DNA of 64,000 nucleotides from Allobranchiibius huperziae (GTDB lineage Bacteria; Actinomycetota; Actinomycetes; Actinomycetales; Dermatophilaceae): the NCBI RefSeq assembly GCF_013410455.1, contig NZ_JACCFW010000001.1, positions 1,070,929-1,134,928 of the forward strand, given 5' to 3'. Both the position numbers and the translations under genes were made by a program. Positions 35,770-44,178 of the stretch are shown piece after piece (position 1 is the first letter of the stretch; each line of letters begins with the position of its first letter). The notes under the pieces were generated by a model. That model worked only from the letters and a program-made list of their open reading frames with translations, was not told where the DNA came from and searched no databases.

Positions 35770-37652
35770 CCGCTCCCCATTGGATGAACGGTGGGGTTCA
35801 GGCGGTCTGGCACGGGGGCGACCCCGTGCCCGGACCGCTCGACGGGCGTGATGACGCCGGGTACGCCGATCTGCGCGACTACGCCTCGATCGGCGACGGC
35901 CGCACGATCGCGCTCATCGCCCGCGACGGCTGTATCGACTGGCTGCCGCTGCCCAATCTGGACTCGGCGCCGCCCTTCGCCGCGCTGCTCGATGCCGAGA
36001 ACGGCGGGCGGATCGCCTTGGCGCCTGTGGAGCCCGCCACCATCGAACGCCGCTACGTGCCGGGCACCAACGTGTTGGAGACGACCTACACCACCGCGAG
36101 CGGTCGCGCCCGGGTGACCGACTCGCTCAACACCGGGCTCGCCGGCCGGCTGCCCTGGTGCGAGCTCGGGCGCAGGATCGATGGCTTGGAGGGCAGTGTG
36201 CTGTTGCGGGCGCACGTCGTGCCCGGCACCTGCCTCAACACGGCCTCGCCCTGGGTCTACGACTCGGTGCACGGCAAGGTGCTGCGGCTCGATGGGCTGA
36301 CCATGGCGGTGCGCACGCTCGCGGAGGAGTCGGTGGAGGTGACCACGAGCTCGATCGCGGTGGACTACCGCACGAGTCCCGGCTCGCGGCACCTGCTCGG
36401 CCTGACCAGCACCGACAGCGAACCGCTCTACCTGCCCACCCCGCAGGACATCGACGACGGCGTGGACCGCACGATCGCGAACTGGCGCACGTGGAGCGAT
36501 GCGTTCGGGTGGGACGGCCCGTGGCAGGAGGAGGTGCAGCGCAGCGCCCTGATGCTCAAACAGCTGATCTTCGCGCCGACGGGCGCGCTCGCTGCGGCCG
36601 CGACCACGTCGCTGCCGGAGTCGCTGACGAAGGACAAGAACTGGGACTACCGCTACTCCTGGGTGCGCGATACGGCGTTCTCGCTGACGGCGCTCTTCCG
36701 CTTCGGCGTGCGCGAGGAGACCCACGGTGCCATCAGCTGGATGCTGCGGATTCTGCGCGAGCAGGGGTCACAGCCGCAGGTGCTGCAGCGACTGGACGGC
36801 GCCCAGCACCAGGATGAGCTGCACACCTACGACGTCCCCGGTTGGCGCGGCGTGGGGCCGGTGCGGTCCGGCAACCAGGCCGAGACTCAGTTGCAGCTCG
36901 GCATCTACGGCGACATCTTCAGCATCGTGCAGCTCTACGTCGACAACGGGAACGTGCTGGACGAGGGCACCGGCCGGCTGCTGACCACGGTCGCCGATCT
37001 CGCGTGCGACCAGTGGCGCAGCCCCGATTCCGGCATGTGGGAGCTGCCGGAGGAACGGCACTACACGACCTCCAAACTCGGTTGCTGGCAGGCGCTCGAG
37101 CACGCGGCGCACATGGCCGACATCGGTCAGATCCCCGGCAGCGTCGACCGGTGGCGCCACGAGGCCGACGCGATCGGGGAGTGGGTGGAGCAGCACTGCT
37201 GGAACGAGGAGCTCGGCGCGTACGAGTGGTATCCCGGCAGCGGCACCCTCGACGCCTCGATCCTGCTGCACGCGATCAGCGGATTCGACCGCGGCGAGCG
37301 GATGTCACGCACTCTCGACGTGCTGGAGAAGCACCTGAGTGACGGGCCCTACCTCTATCGGTTCACCGGCGCCGCCGAGGAGGAGCTCACCTTCACGGCA
37401 TGCTCGTTCTGGAGGGTCTCGGCGCTGGCGCTGGTGGGACGCGTCGACGAGGCGCGCGACCTGATGGAGGAGCTGGTCGGCAGCCTGAACGACGTCGGCC
37501 TGCTCTCGGAGATGATCGATGCCCGCACCGGGGCCTTCGGTGGCAACCTGCCGCAGGCGTTGTCGCACCTGGCTCTGATCAACGCGGCCATCACGGTGCA
37601 CAGTGAGGAAGAGGGTCGCCAGCAGGATCCGTTGGACGACGGCGACGGCTGA
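35766..37652 (+). CDS. Glycoside hydrolase family 15 protein (glucoamylase/trehalase-like)
   Basis: A 628-residue cytoplasmic-type GH15 protein. The N-terminal beta-sandwich begins [22 protein letters not shown] near residue 38. The (alpha/alpha)6 barrel contains [16 protein letters not shown] near 295, [12 protein letters not shown] and, toward the end, [20 protein letters not shown]. Homologues include mycobacterial trehalases and glucoamylases; the substrate is not decided here. No signal peptide. The start is GTG 35766, overlapping the SDR stop. A role in storage-sugar or stress (trehalose) metabolism would fit the SDR neighbour but is inference. Confidence 0.88.
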   Translation: MTAPHWMNGGVQAVWHGGDPVPGPLDGRDDAGYADLRDYASIGDGRTIALIARDGCIDWLPLPNLDSAPPFAALLDAENGGRIALAPVEPATIERRYVPGTNVLETTYTTASGRARVTDSLNTGLAGRLPWCELGRRIDGLEGSVLLRAHVVPGTCLNTASPWVYDSVHGKVLRLDGLTMAVRTLAEESVEVTTSSIAVDYRTSPGSRHLLGLTSTDSEPLYLPTPQDIDDGVDRTIANWRTWSDAFGWDGPWQEEVQRSALMLKQLIFAPTGALAAAATTSLPESLTKDKNWDYRYSWVRDTAFSLTALFRFGVREETHGAISWMLRILREQGSQPQVLQRLDGAQHQDELHTYDVPGWRGVGPVRSGNQAETQLQLGIYGDIFSIVQLYVDNGNVLDEGTGRLLTTVADLACDQWRSPDSGMWELPEERHYTTSKLGCWQALEHAAHMADIGQIPGSVDRWRHEADAIGEWVEQHCWNEELGAYEWYPGSGTLDASILLHAISGFDRGERMSRTLDVLEKHLSDGPYLYRFTGAAEEELTFTACSFWRVSALALVGRVDEARDLMEELVGSLNDVGLLSEMIDARTGAFGGNLPQALSHLALINAAITVHSEEEGRQQDPLDDGDG

Positions 37653-37722
37653 TCGGCTGGTGAGGCGACGATCGGCGCGGTGCGGTTACCCCCCTAGGGG
37701 CGGTGCGGCCGGTCGGATGTCC

Positions 37723-37791
37723 TGGCACCGTTGAACTCGTAGTGAGGACGGTGCCACGACAGAGTTACTCAGCACGGGCCCGGCCGGGCCC
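37723..37791. other. Two inverted repeats in the gap after the GH15 gene
   Basis: Arms TGGCACCGT (37723-37731) and ACGGTGCCA (37748-37756) are separated by 16 bases; 20 bases further lies the perfect palindrome GGGCCCGGCCGGGCCC (37776-37791). They occupy the 171-base gap between the GH15 stop and the small gene at 37824. The first could be a terminator or operator, the second a stable hairpin; neither has a T-tract. Confidence 0.45.
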
Positions 37792-37823
37792 CTGCGGCAC
37801 GTCCACAACCGGCGAGGAGTCGT

Positions 37824-37982
37824 ATGGACATGGGCGTGCCTGAGGACATCGAGGCCATCATCGGGATCTTGTTGGTCATGGGTGGATTGCCGTTCGCCAT
37901 GCAGTGGCTGGACCAGGCGATGGACCAGCCGTCCACGACGCCGAGTCGGCGACGACATCGCGAGAACTCCTGGCGGGAGTAG
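37824..37982 (+). CDS. Very small hypothetical protein
   Basis: A 52-residue reading frame starting MDMGVPEDIEAIIGILLVMG, with a hydrophobic segment to about residue 27 and a basic tail ending RRHRENSWRE. GAGGAG stands seven bases before ATG 37824, the main support. No family recognised. The opposite strand has longer open frames without comparable start signals. Confidence 0.45.
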   Translation: MDMGVPEDIEAIIGILLVMGGLPFAMQWLDQAMDQPSTTPSRRRHRENSWRE

Positions 37983-38081
37983 AGGAGCACGAGCTGTCGA
38001 CGATCTCGATCCTGACGGGTCGTGCACCGCGCGGCGTCCGCTGATCGCGGGAGAACCTCGCCCGCGCGCGTGGCGTGTGCG

Positions 38082-38110
38082 CAGAGATGGTTACGCAAAG
38101 GTAACCTCTG
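38082..38110. promoter_or_regulatory. Inverted repeat GGTTAC-n6-GTAACC, candidate operator
   Basis: GGTTAC (38089-38094), spacer GCAAAG, GTAACC (38101-38106), flanked by CAGAG and CTCTG (38082-38086, 38106-38110). It is an AT-richer island in a gene-free stretch of 227 bases, about 100 bases before the small membrane protein gene at 38210. Several actinobacterial response regulators recognise GTTAC-type half sites, but I cannot assign one. Confidence 0.4.
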
Positions 38111-38209
38111 GTTCGCGACGCGTTCCCGGCCGGCCCGGGACGCTCCCTTTCCCGAATACGGGGGTCGGGGTCGAGCGCGCAGGCCACTTCGTCGATGAGG
38201 TATCCCAGA

Positions 38210-38449
38210 ATGGATCGCGCCCCGCGCGCTGCACGAGGCCGCGAACGACGCACCCTCGTCGCCGCCGTCGTGCTCATCCTGGCCGCCGTCTCTTTGGCCG
38301 TGGTGGGTGTGATGTTGTGCGTTCTCGGTGTGGGCGAACGCTGGCGTCTCGTCATTGCCGCCGAATCATGTCTTGCGGCCGTGGGTGGGTTCATCCAGGC
38401 CGTTCGCGTTCGCAGCGACCGCCGAGCACGGAGTGTTCTCAACGGTTGA
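38210..38449 (+). CDS. Small two-helix membrane protein
   Basis: A 79-residue protein with a basic start (DRAPRAARGRERR), a strong transmembrane helix (LVAAVVLILAAVSLAVVGVM) and a second hydrophobic stretch around WRLVIAAESCLAAVGGF, ending in an Arg-rich tail. GAGG lies nine bases before ATG 38210; ATG 38195 in the same frame is the alternative. No family recognised. It converges on the secreted protein gene at 38504-38863. Confidence 0.5.
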   Translation: MDRAPRAARGRERRTLVAAVVLILAAVSLAVVGVMLCVLGVGERWRLVIAAESCLAAVGGFIQAVRVRSDRRARSVLNG

Positions 38450-38503
38450 GCGGCGCGCCGCGTGATGAGTACTGCAGAAGAGCCAGGAGTGCCTGGCGCT
38501 GGC

Positions 38504-38863
38504 TCAGCCGTGGCCGAGAGTCTTCTTGTACCAATGGCCGCCGACGTAGTACTCCCAACCCCACACGTCGAGACTGTCCAGGATGCTCCAGCTGACCTTG
38601 CTGCTGCCGCTTGCGTGCAGCGTGTTGCCGTACTTGGTGCTTTCGTCTCCGGGAATGTTCGAAACATCGACCCAGGAACGGGCTGGGTACGCGCAGCTGT
38701 CGGTGATGTGGGCCGTGAAGCTGATGTTGCCCGGCCCGCCGGACTCCTTCAGGGAGCAACCGCCGCCTCCGGGGCCGGGCAGCGACGCGAGAGCGGGTGT
38801 GGACGAAGCAATCACTGCGGTGATCGCCACCGCGGTGGCGGCAGTCATCAACTGGTATTTCAT
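38504..38863 (-). CDS. Small secreted hypothetical protein
   Basis: A 119-residue exported protein: signal peptide MKYQLMTAATAVAITAVIAS with cleavage near ALAS (about residue 27), then a compact domain with two cysteines (GGCSLKES, TDSCAYPARSW) and the closing DVWGWEYYVGGHWYKKTLGHG. The architecture resembles small beta-sandwich secreted proteins; no family assigned. AAGGA stands before ATG 38863, better than the alternative at 38890. It is the third secreted-protein gene behind the regulator at 39976-40935 (76-base gap). Confidence 0.65.
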   Translation of the reverse strand: MKYQLMTAATAVAITAVIASSTPALASLPGPGGGGCSLKESGGPGNISFTAHITDSCAYPARSWVDVSNIPGDESTKYGNTLHASGSSKVSWSILDSLDVWGWEYYVGGHWYKKTLGHG

Positions 38864-38939
38864 AAGACCAATCCTTAGGGAGGGTGGCACAGGGTGGGAT
38901 GTCGGTCGTGGCGCAATGTGCGGGCCATGACCTGCGCGG

Positions 38940-39332
38940 CTACTTAGTGGCCTTGGCTGAGAGGTAGATGGAATTGACGGGAGTGAAGTTGTACGGGTTC
39001 ACGTATGTGTATGCCTTGACCAAGAAGCAGCTCCCGGTCCCGTTGTAGCCGGTGCACAGGTATGCGACAGCTCCGCCGGACTGGTTGTTGAAGAAGATCC
39101 GGTTGCCGGTGACGTTGGACAGGTTGTGTGCCCCGTAGTGGTAGTACGTGGTCGGAGTGCTGGATCCGTCGGTGTCACCTTTCTGGTAAAGGCAGGCGTA
39201 CCCGTAGGGGCAGTGGGCATACGTTCCACCAGCGGGTGCGGCTGAGGCTGGCGACACCGATGCGGTGGAAGCGAAGACCAGGCACCCGGACGCCACCGCA
39301 GCAGAGGCAGCAGACAGCACACGTAATCTCAC
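38940..39332 (-). CDS. Small secreted I36/crystallin-like protein
   Basis: A 130-residue exported protein: signal peptide with core SAASAAVASGCLVFAST and cleavage near ASA (about residue 32), then HCPYGYACLYQKGD, TTYYHYGAHNLSN, FFNNQSGGAVAYLCTGYNG and the closing FTPVNSIYL. It is a paralogue of 31724-32113 (shared YYHYG..NLSN, NNQ, CTGYNG, TPxNSI). GTG 39332 is preceded by AAAGGA. The I36 inhibitor label is by resemblance only. It is the second of three secreted genes behind the regulator at 39976-40935. Confidence 0.7.
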   Translation of the reverse strand: MRLRVLSAASAAVASGCLVFASTASVSPASAAPAGGTYAHCPYGYACLYQKGDTDGSSTPTTYYHYGAHNLSNVTGNRIFFNNQSGGAVAYLCTGYNGTGSCFLVKAYTYVNPYNFTPVNSIYLSAKATK

Positions 39333-39388
39333 GATGATTCCTTTGCGGTAGAAGCGAACAGCGGAGCGAACCTTCGAGGCGGAACGAG

Positions 39389-39871
39389 TCAGCAGACCCT
39401 GATGGAGTTCACCGGTTCGTATCCACGACCGGAGAGCACCGGGTGGATGGTCTGACCGGTACCGGACCGGGTGTAGCTCGCCAGCGTCGAACCGCTGCCC
39501 CCGTAACCGGAGTACAGATGGGTGACTACCCCGCCGGTCTGGTTGTCGTTCTCGTAGCTGCCATAGCCGGAGGAGTCGACCCAGTTGTCGAGGTTGACCA
39601 CTCCGCAGTAGGGGAACGCCAACTTGTAGAACCCGCCCGAAGACCGGGCGATGTAGGCGCACCAGTACCCGGTATTGCACTGACGGTTGCTGGAGGACTG
39701 GATGTTCGCCACCACGCTGGCGCCGATGGTTGTTCCGTTATAGGCGCCCGGTGAGACGTAGGTGGCCGAGGGTGCTGCCGCGGCCGATGCAACGGGGCTC
39801 TGCCACAGGCCGATACCGGTAACCGCCGCGACGGCGCTCACGCAGCAGGCAACGACACGTTTCTTCGTCAT
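39389..39871 (-). CDS. Secreted cysteine-containing protein, crystallin/I36-like
   Basis: A 160-residue exported protein: signal peptide MTKKRVVACCVSAVAAVTGI with cleavage near ASA (about 29-31), then a domain with CNTGYWCAYIARSSGGFYKL, YCGVVNLDNWVDSSGYGSYE, NDNQTGGVVTHLYSGYGG and the closing YEPVNSIRVC. Order and motifs (GYxCxY, NxTGG, SGYGG, PVNSI) place it with the two other crystallin-like proteins here. ATG 39871 with GAGAG upstream is preferred. It is the first gene after the regulator at 39976-40935, with a 16-base palindrome in between. Confidence 0.68.
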   Translation of the reverse strand: MTKKRVVACCVSAVAAVTGIGLWQSPVASAAAAPSATYVSPGAYNGTTIGASVVANIQSSSNRQCNTGYWCAYIARSSGGFYKLAFPYCGVVNLDNWVDSSGYGSYENDNQTGGVVTHLYSGYGGSGSTLASYTRSGTGQTIHPVLSGRGYEPVNSIRVC

Positions 39872-39900
39872 GTCTCTCATCTCATCGAACTCGGGCTGGG

Positions 39901-39916
39901 ATCGACGTACGTCGAT
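39901..39916. promoter_or_regulatory. Perfect 16-base palindrome upstream of the second secreted-protein cassette
   Basis: ATCGACGTACGTCGAT reads the same on both strands. It lies 29 bases before the start of the gene at 39389-39871, in the 104-base gap after the regulator gene, where an operator for that regulator would be expected. Confidence 0.5.
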
Positions 39917-39975
39917 GCCGACAGGAAACACCCGGTAGGGATGACGGCAGGGTCAATCTGGACAACCCTGGACGG

Positions 39976-40935
39976 CTAGCGGCGTGGCCACTCCCACCGG
40001 ATCCCGTGGCATCCGGCCGTTGGACTGGCGACGAACATGTGCGCTCCGTGGTGCAGGTCCAGGTCGAGCTCGCGCACCCGGTTCTCTGGGCTGTCGGGGT
40101 GCGTCAGGTAGATCTGTCGGACGTGCACCGGTAAGACCCGTTCGTCGAACTGCACCCGCAGTTCCAGTGGGGGACCTGCTGCGTCGAGCAGGCACCCGGT
40201 CTCGACCGCCGCCTCCCAGGTGGGTGTACCCGGTTCACCGAGCGCTGACCTGTAGTCCACCGCGTACTCGATGTGGTGGGTCTGACCGGCGCGAAGCCGT
40301 TGATCGAACCCGATCGGGAATGCCGCTACGTCGTTGCACACGACGGGCGCTGGGCCGGTGGTGCCGCATCCGGGCCCAGGGATCAACCGCAGCTGTGCCA
40401 GATCCAAATGAGGCGAAGGGGGCACGATCCGGAGAAGGAAGCGCGCGTCGTCCGTCTTCGCCACCACGCTTTGAACGATGTCGATGCGAAAGATGGACCG
40501 GTGCGCGTCCACATGCACCCGCTCGGAGTGCATCACCACCTGGACCTGTTCGCGACTGGTGCTGAGCGCCTCCTGCAGACCCGAGCGCCACACCGCGATA
40601 TCTCCTGCCAGGCGCGTGGTGGCAGCTGAGGGTGCGCGCGAATGCGTGCCGCGCCACATCATCTCCACCCGATCACGCGCCTCGGCCAACATCCGCCATC
40701 GATTGGAGGGCAACCCCACCGCCGCCAAGATCCGGTCGAACTGCTCCGCCGGTGGCAACGATCGGCCGCGCACATAGGTGTGCAGAGTCGAACGGGGGAT
40801 CCCGGCTCTACGCGATAGTCCCTCCAGGCTCAGACCAGCTCCACGACGGGCACCATCAAGGAAGTCGGCCAACTCCTGAACGGTGAAGATGGCCGCCGGG
40901 TCAGGAGACCCGCGCCCGTGGTCCACCGCCGACAT
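39976..40935 (-). CDS. Xre-like HTH regulator with C-terminal ligand-type domain
   Basis: A 319-residue protein without signal peptide. Residues about 20-95 form a helix-turn-helix domain (LSRRAGIPRSTLHTYVRGRS, LPPAEQFDRILAAVG) paralogous to that of 33933-34700. The rest is a beta-rich region with REQVQVVMHSERVHVDAH, FPIGFDQRLRAGQTHHIEYA and HPDSPENRVRELDLDLHHGA, not recognised. ATG 40935 is preceded by GGAGGAG, a strong ribosome-binding site; the frame upstream is not coding. The gene heads a leftward series of three secreted-protein genes, mirroring the cassette at 31.3-34.7 kb. Confidence 0.78.
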   Translation of the reverse strand: MSAVDHGRGSPDPAAIFTVQELADFLDGARRGAGLSLEGLSRRAGIPRSTLHTYVRGRSLPPAEQFDRILAAVGLPSNRWRMLAEARDRVEMMWRGTHSRAPSAATTRLAGDIAVWRSGLQEALSTSREQVQVVMHSERVHVDAHRSIFRIDIVQSVVAKTDDARFLLRIVPPSPHLDLAQLRLIPGPGCGTTGPAPVVCNDVAAFPIGFDQRLRAGQTHHIEYAVDYRSALGEPGTPTWEAAVETGCLLDAAGPPLELRVQFDERVLPVHVRQIYLTHPDSPENRVRELDLDLHHGAHMFVASPTAGCHGIRWEWPRR

Positions 40936-41145
40936 CAACTCCTCCGATCTGTCCCGCGACAGTCCACCGGGACGAAGCCCGCCTGGAGCCGGACCCGGTT
41001 CTCCGGACACGGGTGGTGTGGTGATCATGCCGCCGGTGGGGCAGCTTTGTGAAGGTGTCCGAGGGCGACCCCGGGCACGTCGTGCTGGGGTCTCGGCACG
41101 CATCACCGGCCGGGAAAAGGGGCCCGCTAAGCAGCGGGATCTGTC

Positions 41146-41634
41146 ATGGTGTCGCGGGTGTCCCGTAAGCAACAAGACTTGTCGGTGCCGGTGAGCGCGC
41201 TCCGAATCGCAGGCTTGGCCAACACCGGCAGCATCTTCCAGACGGGCCTGCAGGTGCGGGTCGTCGGCGACCTCGTCCATGCCTGGGTGCCCACCGGTTC
41301 GCGCTCCTCGCCGCCGCACTTCCACGGACGCGTGGACACGGGCAGCCGGCAGCCGTATATCCGGGGCACGGTGCGGGAGGCGTGGATGGAGGCCAACCTG
41401 CCGCGCCTGTGGTGGGGCCTGACGGTCTGGATGGTCCTCATCGCCGTCTTCGGGATCGTGACGCTGGCGCACGGGGACCGGGTGGGTCTCGCGCCGCTCC
41501 TGATCGGCATCTTCGGCGGCGTGGGGTTCGCCGGCCTCGCGGCCGTCTCATCGAGCCAGCGCGGGTCATGGTTCGACGACAAGTACGAGGAGCTGGACGA
41601 CGAACTCACCCGGTGGGCCGCCACCTCGTCGTGA
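41146..41634 (+). CDS. Hypothetical membrane protein
   Basis: A 162-residue protein: a soluble N-terminal part of about 85 residues, two transmembrane helices (LWWGLTVWMVLIAVFGIVTL and LAPLLIGIFGGVGFAGLAAV) and an acidic C-terminal tail (FDDKYEELDDELTRW). ATG 41146 lies just after a small hairpin CCCGCT/AGCGGG (41123-41138); later GTG codons are alternatives. No family recognised. Divergent from the regulator gene at 39976-40935 with a 210-base gap. Confidence 0.65.
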   Translation: MVSRVSRKQQDLSVPVSALRIAGLANTGSIFQTGLQVRVVGDLVHAWVPTGSRSSPPHFHGRVDTGSRQPYIRGTVREAWMEANLPRLWWGLTVWMVLIAVFGIVTLAHGDRVGLAPLLIGIFGGVGFAGLAAVSSSQRGSWFDDKYEELDDELTRWAATSS

Positions 41635-41754
41635 CCACAGCGCGTCCAGCCACTTCGGGCGTAGCCGCTGACGCCGCCGTTGACGCGAGTCGACGGGTGT
41701 GTGACGGTCACGAGACCCCGATCGGTGGGGTGGGTTGCATGGAGGGAGAGGCAG

Positions 41755-42579
41755 ATGACCGACCGGCATCCTGAAGTGAGCCCGTTCCGCTTCGGCGTCG
41801 TGACGCCGTTCGGGCCCGACGTCGCGGGCTGGACCGAGACGGTCCGCCGCATCGCCGGCCAGGGCTACTCGACAGTGCTGATGCCCGACTTCCCACGCCT
41901 GCAACCCGCCCCGGCGGCCGCGCTCGCGGTCGCTGCGACCGTCGCCGACGTGCGGGTGGGCACCTGGGTGTACGCCGCCCCGCTGCGTCGGCCGTGGCTG
42001 ACAGCGTGGGAAGCCCACTCGCTGACCCTGCTCACCGCGGGCCGCTTCGAGATGGGCATCGGCGCAGGACGACCGGGCATCGAGGAGGAGCTGCGCGAGC
42101 GCGACCTGCACGTGCCGTCGCCCGGTGAACGTCTGCAGCAGATTCGCGAGACGGTCGCCGCGCTGCGCGAGCTGGACGGTGCGGACGCACACACGCCGGT
42201 CGTGACGGCGGTGACCGGGCCGAAGGCCCGCGCTCTGGCAGCCGAGATCGCCGACACGGTGACCTTCGCCATGACGCCGACCGAATCGCGAGCCTCGGTC
42301 GAAGAACGAATCCGCAGCTTCGACAGCACGCGCAAGGTCGAGCTCTCGATGCACGTCCCGGTGGTCGGCGACAGCGTGTCGCCGTTCATGGCGCCCCCGG
42401 ACATCGACACCGGATCGCTGCGGGAGACCGACTCGCTCTCCTGCCTGCCGCTCGATCCCGCCGCCGCGGCCGATGAGCTGCGTCGGCGGCGCGAGGAGCT
42501 CGGCGTCTCCTACATCGCCTTCGGAGCCGACGTCGCGGACACGTTCGCACCACTTGTCGCCGAACTCGCCGGCCGCTGA
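41755..42579 (+). CDS. LLM class (luciferase-like) oxidoreductase
   Basis: A 274-residue TIM-barrel protein of the luciferase-like monooxygenase group, probably F420- or FMN-dependent. It shows FGVVTPFGPDVAGWTETVRR at the start, VRVGTWVYAAPLRRP, the motif GRFEMGIGAGRPGIEEEL near residue 93 and a C-terminal SYIAFGADVADTFAPLV. Members oxidise diverse small molecules; substrate unknown. ATG 41755 is preceded by GGAGGGAGAGG. It converges on the merR gene. Confidence 0.85.
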   Translation: MTDRHPEVSPFRFGVVTPFGPDVAGWTETVRRIAGQGYSTVLMPDFPRLQPAPAAALAVAATVADVRVGTWVYAAPLRRPWLTAWEAHSLTLLTAGRFEMGIGAGRPGIEEELRERDLHVPSPGERLQQIRETVAALRELDGADAHTPVVTAVTGPKARALAAEIADTVTFAMTPTESRASVEERIRSFDSTRKVELSMHVPVVGDSVSPFMAPPDIDTGSLRETDSLSCLPLDPAAAADELRRRREELGVSYIAFGADVADTFAPLVAELAGR

Positions 42580-42619
42580 TCGGGGCTCGCCGCGCCGAGG
42601 ACGTCCGTACGCCGAGCAC

Positions 42620-43390
42620 TCAGCGGGCGATGCGCTCCAGGTTGGTCCAGCCGGTCCAGCCGCGAGCCTGTAGCAACGCGAGCAGCGTTCGCGCGGCGGG
42701 GACCGCGTCCAGGAAGACGGAGTCAAGCAGGGCCGCCAGGTCACGCGGCACTCTGCCGGAGGTGCTCTCCGCACCGTCGGACGCGTCGTACCAGCCCTCC
42801 AGCGCGGCGACGAGTTGGTCCGCGATCGCCGGGAGGCGGGGGTCGGTCGCGTCCCAGTCGATGGTCGCCGCCATGTCGCGGTAGAGCTCGAGGGTGGCCG
42901 GATCGTCGAGCTGCTGGTTCTTCATGGCCATGTAGAACGGCATCTGTTCCGGCAGTTGCGCGGCGACGAGGATCCAGGCGTCGCGCTCGCCGGCCACGAA
43001 CCGCTCGGCGAAGCCCAGCTCGTGCAGTCTCTCGAGGTAGGCGACCGCCTCGGCCGGGAGCGCGAGGCTGTCGCCCGCGGCGAGCTGGGCGATCCGCCGC
43101 AGGTGACGCTGCCGGTCGCGGATCTCGGCCCGCAGGCGGCGGCCGACGTCCGCCACCGCCGCGGCGAACGCCTCGTCATCGGCCGAGAGCAGCTCGCGCA
43201 CCCTCGCGAGCGGGACGCCGGCGTCGGCGAGCGTACGGATCCTGATGAGCTCGACCACCGCGCCCGCGTCGTAGCGCCGGTATCCGGACGCGTCCCGCTC
43301 GGGCTCGGCGAGCAGCCCCGTCGCGTGGTAGTGCCGCACCGCCCGCACCGTCACACCGGCGTACGCCGCGAGCTCGCCGATCGTCAGCAT
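42620..43390 (-). CDS. MerR family transcriptional regulator
   Basis: A 256-residue MerR protein. The N-terminal winged helix (TIGELAAYAGVTVRAVRHYH, SGYRRYDAGAVVELIRIRTL) is followed by a dimerisation helix and an effector region of about 150 residues of TipA-like character. It is the third gene of the ATPase-permease-MerR unit (29 bases after the permease stop) and probably autoregulates through the dyad at 44973-44991. ATG 43390 (MLTIGELAAYAG) fits the family; ATG 43405 would add five residues. Confidence 0.87.
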   Translation of the reverse strand: MLTIGELAAYAGVTVRAVRHYHATGLLAEPERDASGYRRYDAGAVVELIRIRTLADAGVPLARVRELLSADDEAFAAAVADVGRRLRAEIRDRQRHLRRIAQLAAGDSLALPAEAVAYLERLHELGFAERFVAGERDAWILVAAQLPEQMPFYMAMKNQQLDDPATLELYRDMAATIDWDATDPRLPAIADQLVAALEGWYDASDGAESTSGRVPRDLAALLDSVFLDAVPAARTLLALLQARGWTGWTNLERIAR

Positions 43391-43419
43391 GACCCTTCTC
43401 CTCATGTGCGTCCGACCGG

Positions 43420-44178
43420 TCAGGTGACCCTGCTGCGGTAGGTGCGCGTCGCCAGGACGACCGCGAGGAGCAGAAGGCCGCTGCACCAGGCGAGCGCGAT
43501 CCAGACGTCGTGGCCGACCGGCTGCTCGGCGTACAGGTGACGGATGGTGTTCACGATCGAGGTGACCGGCTGATGTTCGGCGAACCACCGTACCGGGCGT
43601 GGCATCCCGGAGGTCGGCACGAACGCGGAGCTGACGAACGGCAGGAAGATGAGCGGGTAGGAGAACGCGCTCGCGCCGTCGACGGACTTCGCCGTGAGGC
43701 CGGGGATGACCGCGAGCCAGGTCAGGGCGAGCGTGAAGAGCACCAGGATGCCGGTGACGGCGAGCCATGCGCCGAGGCCCGCGCCGGAGCGGAAACCCAT
43801 CGCGATCGCGACCAGGACCACGAGCACCACGGAGATCGCGTTGGCGACCAGCGAGGTGAGCACATGCGCCCAGAGCATCGCGGATCGACCCACCGGCATC
43901 GACTGGATCCGTTCGGCGATGCCGCTCGACACGTCGGTGAACACCCGCAGTGCGGTGTACGCGACGCCCGACGCGATGGTGATGAGCAGGATCCCCGGCA
44001 GGAGGTAGTCCACATAGCTGCCGCCGGTGTGGATCGCCCCGCCGAAGACGTAGACGAAGAGCAGCAGCATGGCGATCGGGGTGATCGCGGTGGTGATGAC
44101 CGTGTCGGGGCTGCGCAGCATGTGACGCAGCGAACGGCCCAGCAAAGCAACGGTGTTGGCGAACGAAGTCGTGTTCAT
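43420..44178 (-). CDS. ABC-2 type exporter permease (DrrB-like)
   Basis: A 252-residue membrane protein with six predicted helices, including MLLLFVYVFGGAIHTGGSY near the first helices, GVAYTALRVFTDVSSGIAER, the conserved RSAMLWAHVLTS and LPFVSSAFVPTSGMP near residue 195. This matches DrrB-type permeases of drug-export ABC systems. Its start overlaps the ATPase stop by four bases. Confidence 0.9.
   Translation of the reverse strand: MNTTSFANTVALLGRSLRHMLRSPDTVITTAITPIAMLLLFVYVFGGAIHTGGSYVDYLLPGILLITIASGVAYTALRVFTDVSSGIAERIQSMPVGRSAMLWAHVLTSLVANAISVVLVVLVAIAMGFRSGAGLGAWLAVTGILVLFTLALTWLAVIPGLTAKSVDGASAFSYPLIFLPFVSSAFVPTSGMPRPVRWFAEHQPVTSIVNTIRHLYAEQPVGHDVWIALAWCSGLLLLAVVLATRTYRSRVT

Noticed and set aside
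37824-38449. Toxin-antitoxin pair made of the two small genes
   Set aside because: They are not adjacent or overlapping, neither resembles a known toxin or antitoxin, and one is a plain membrane protein.
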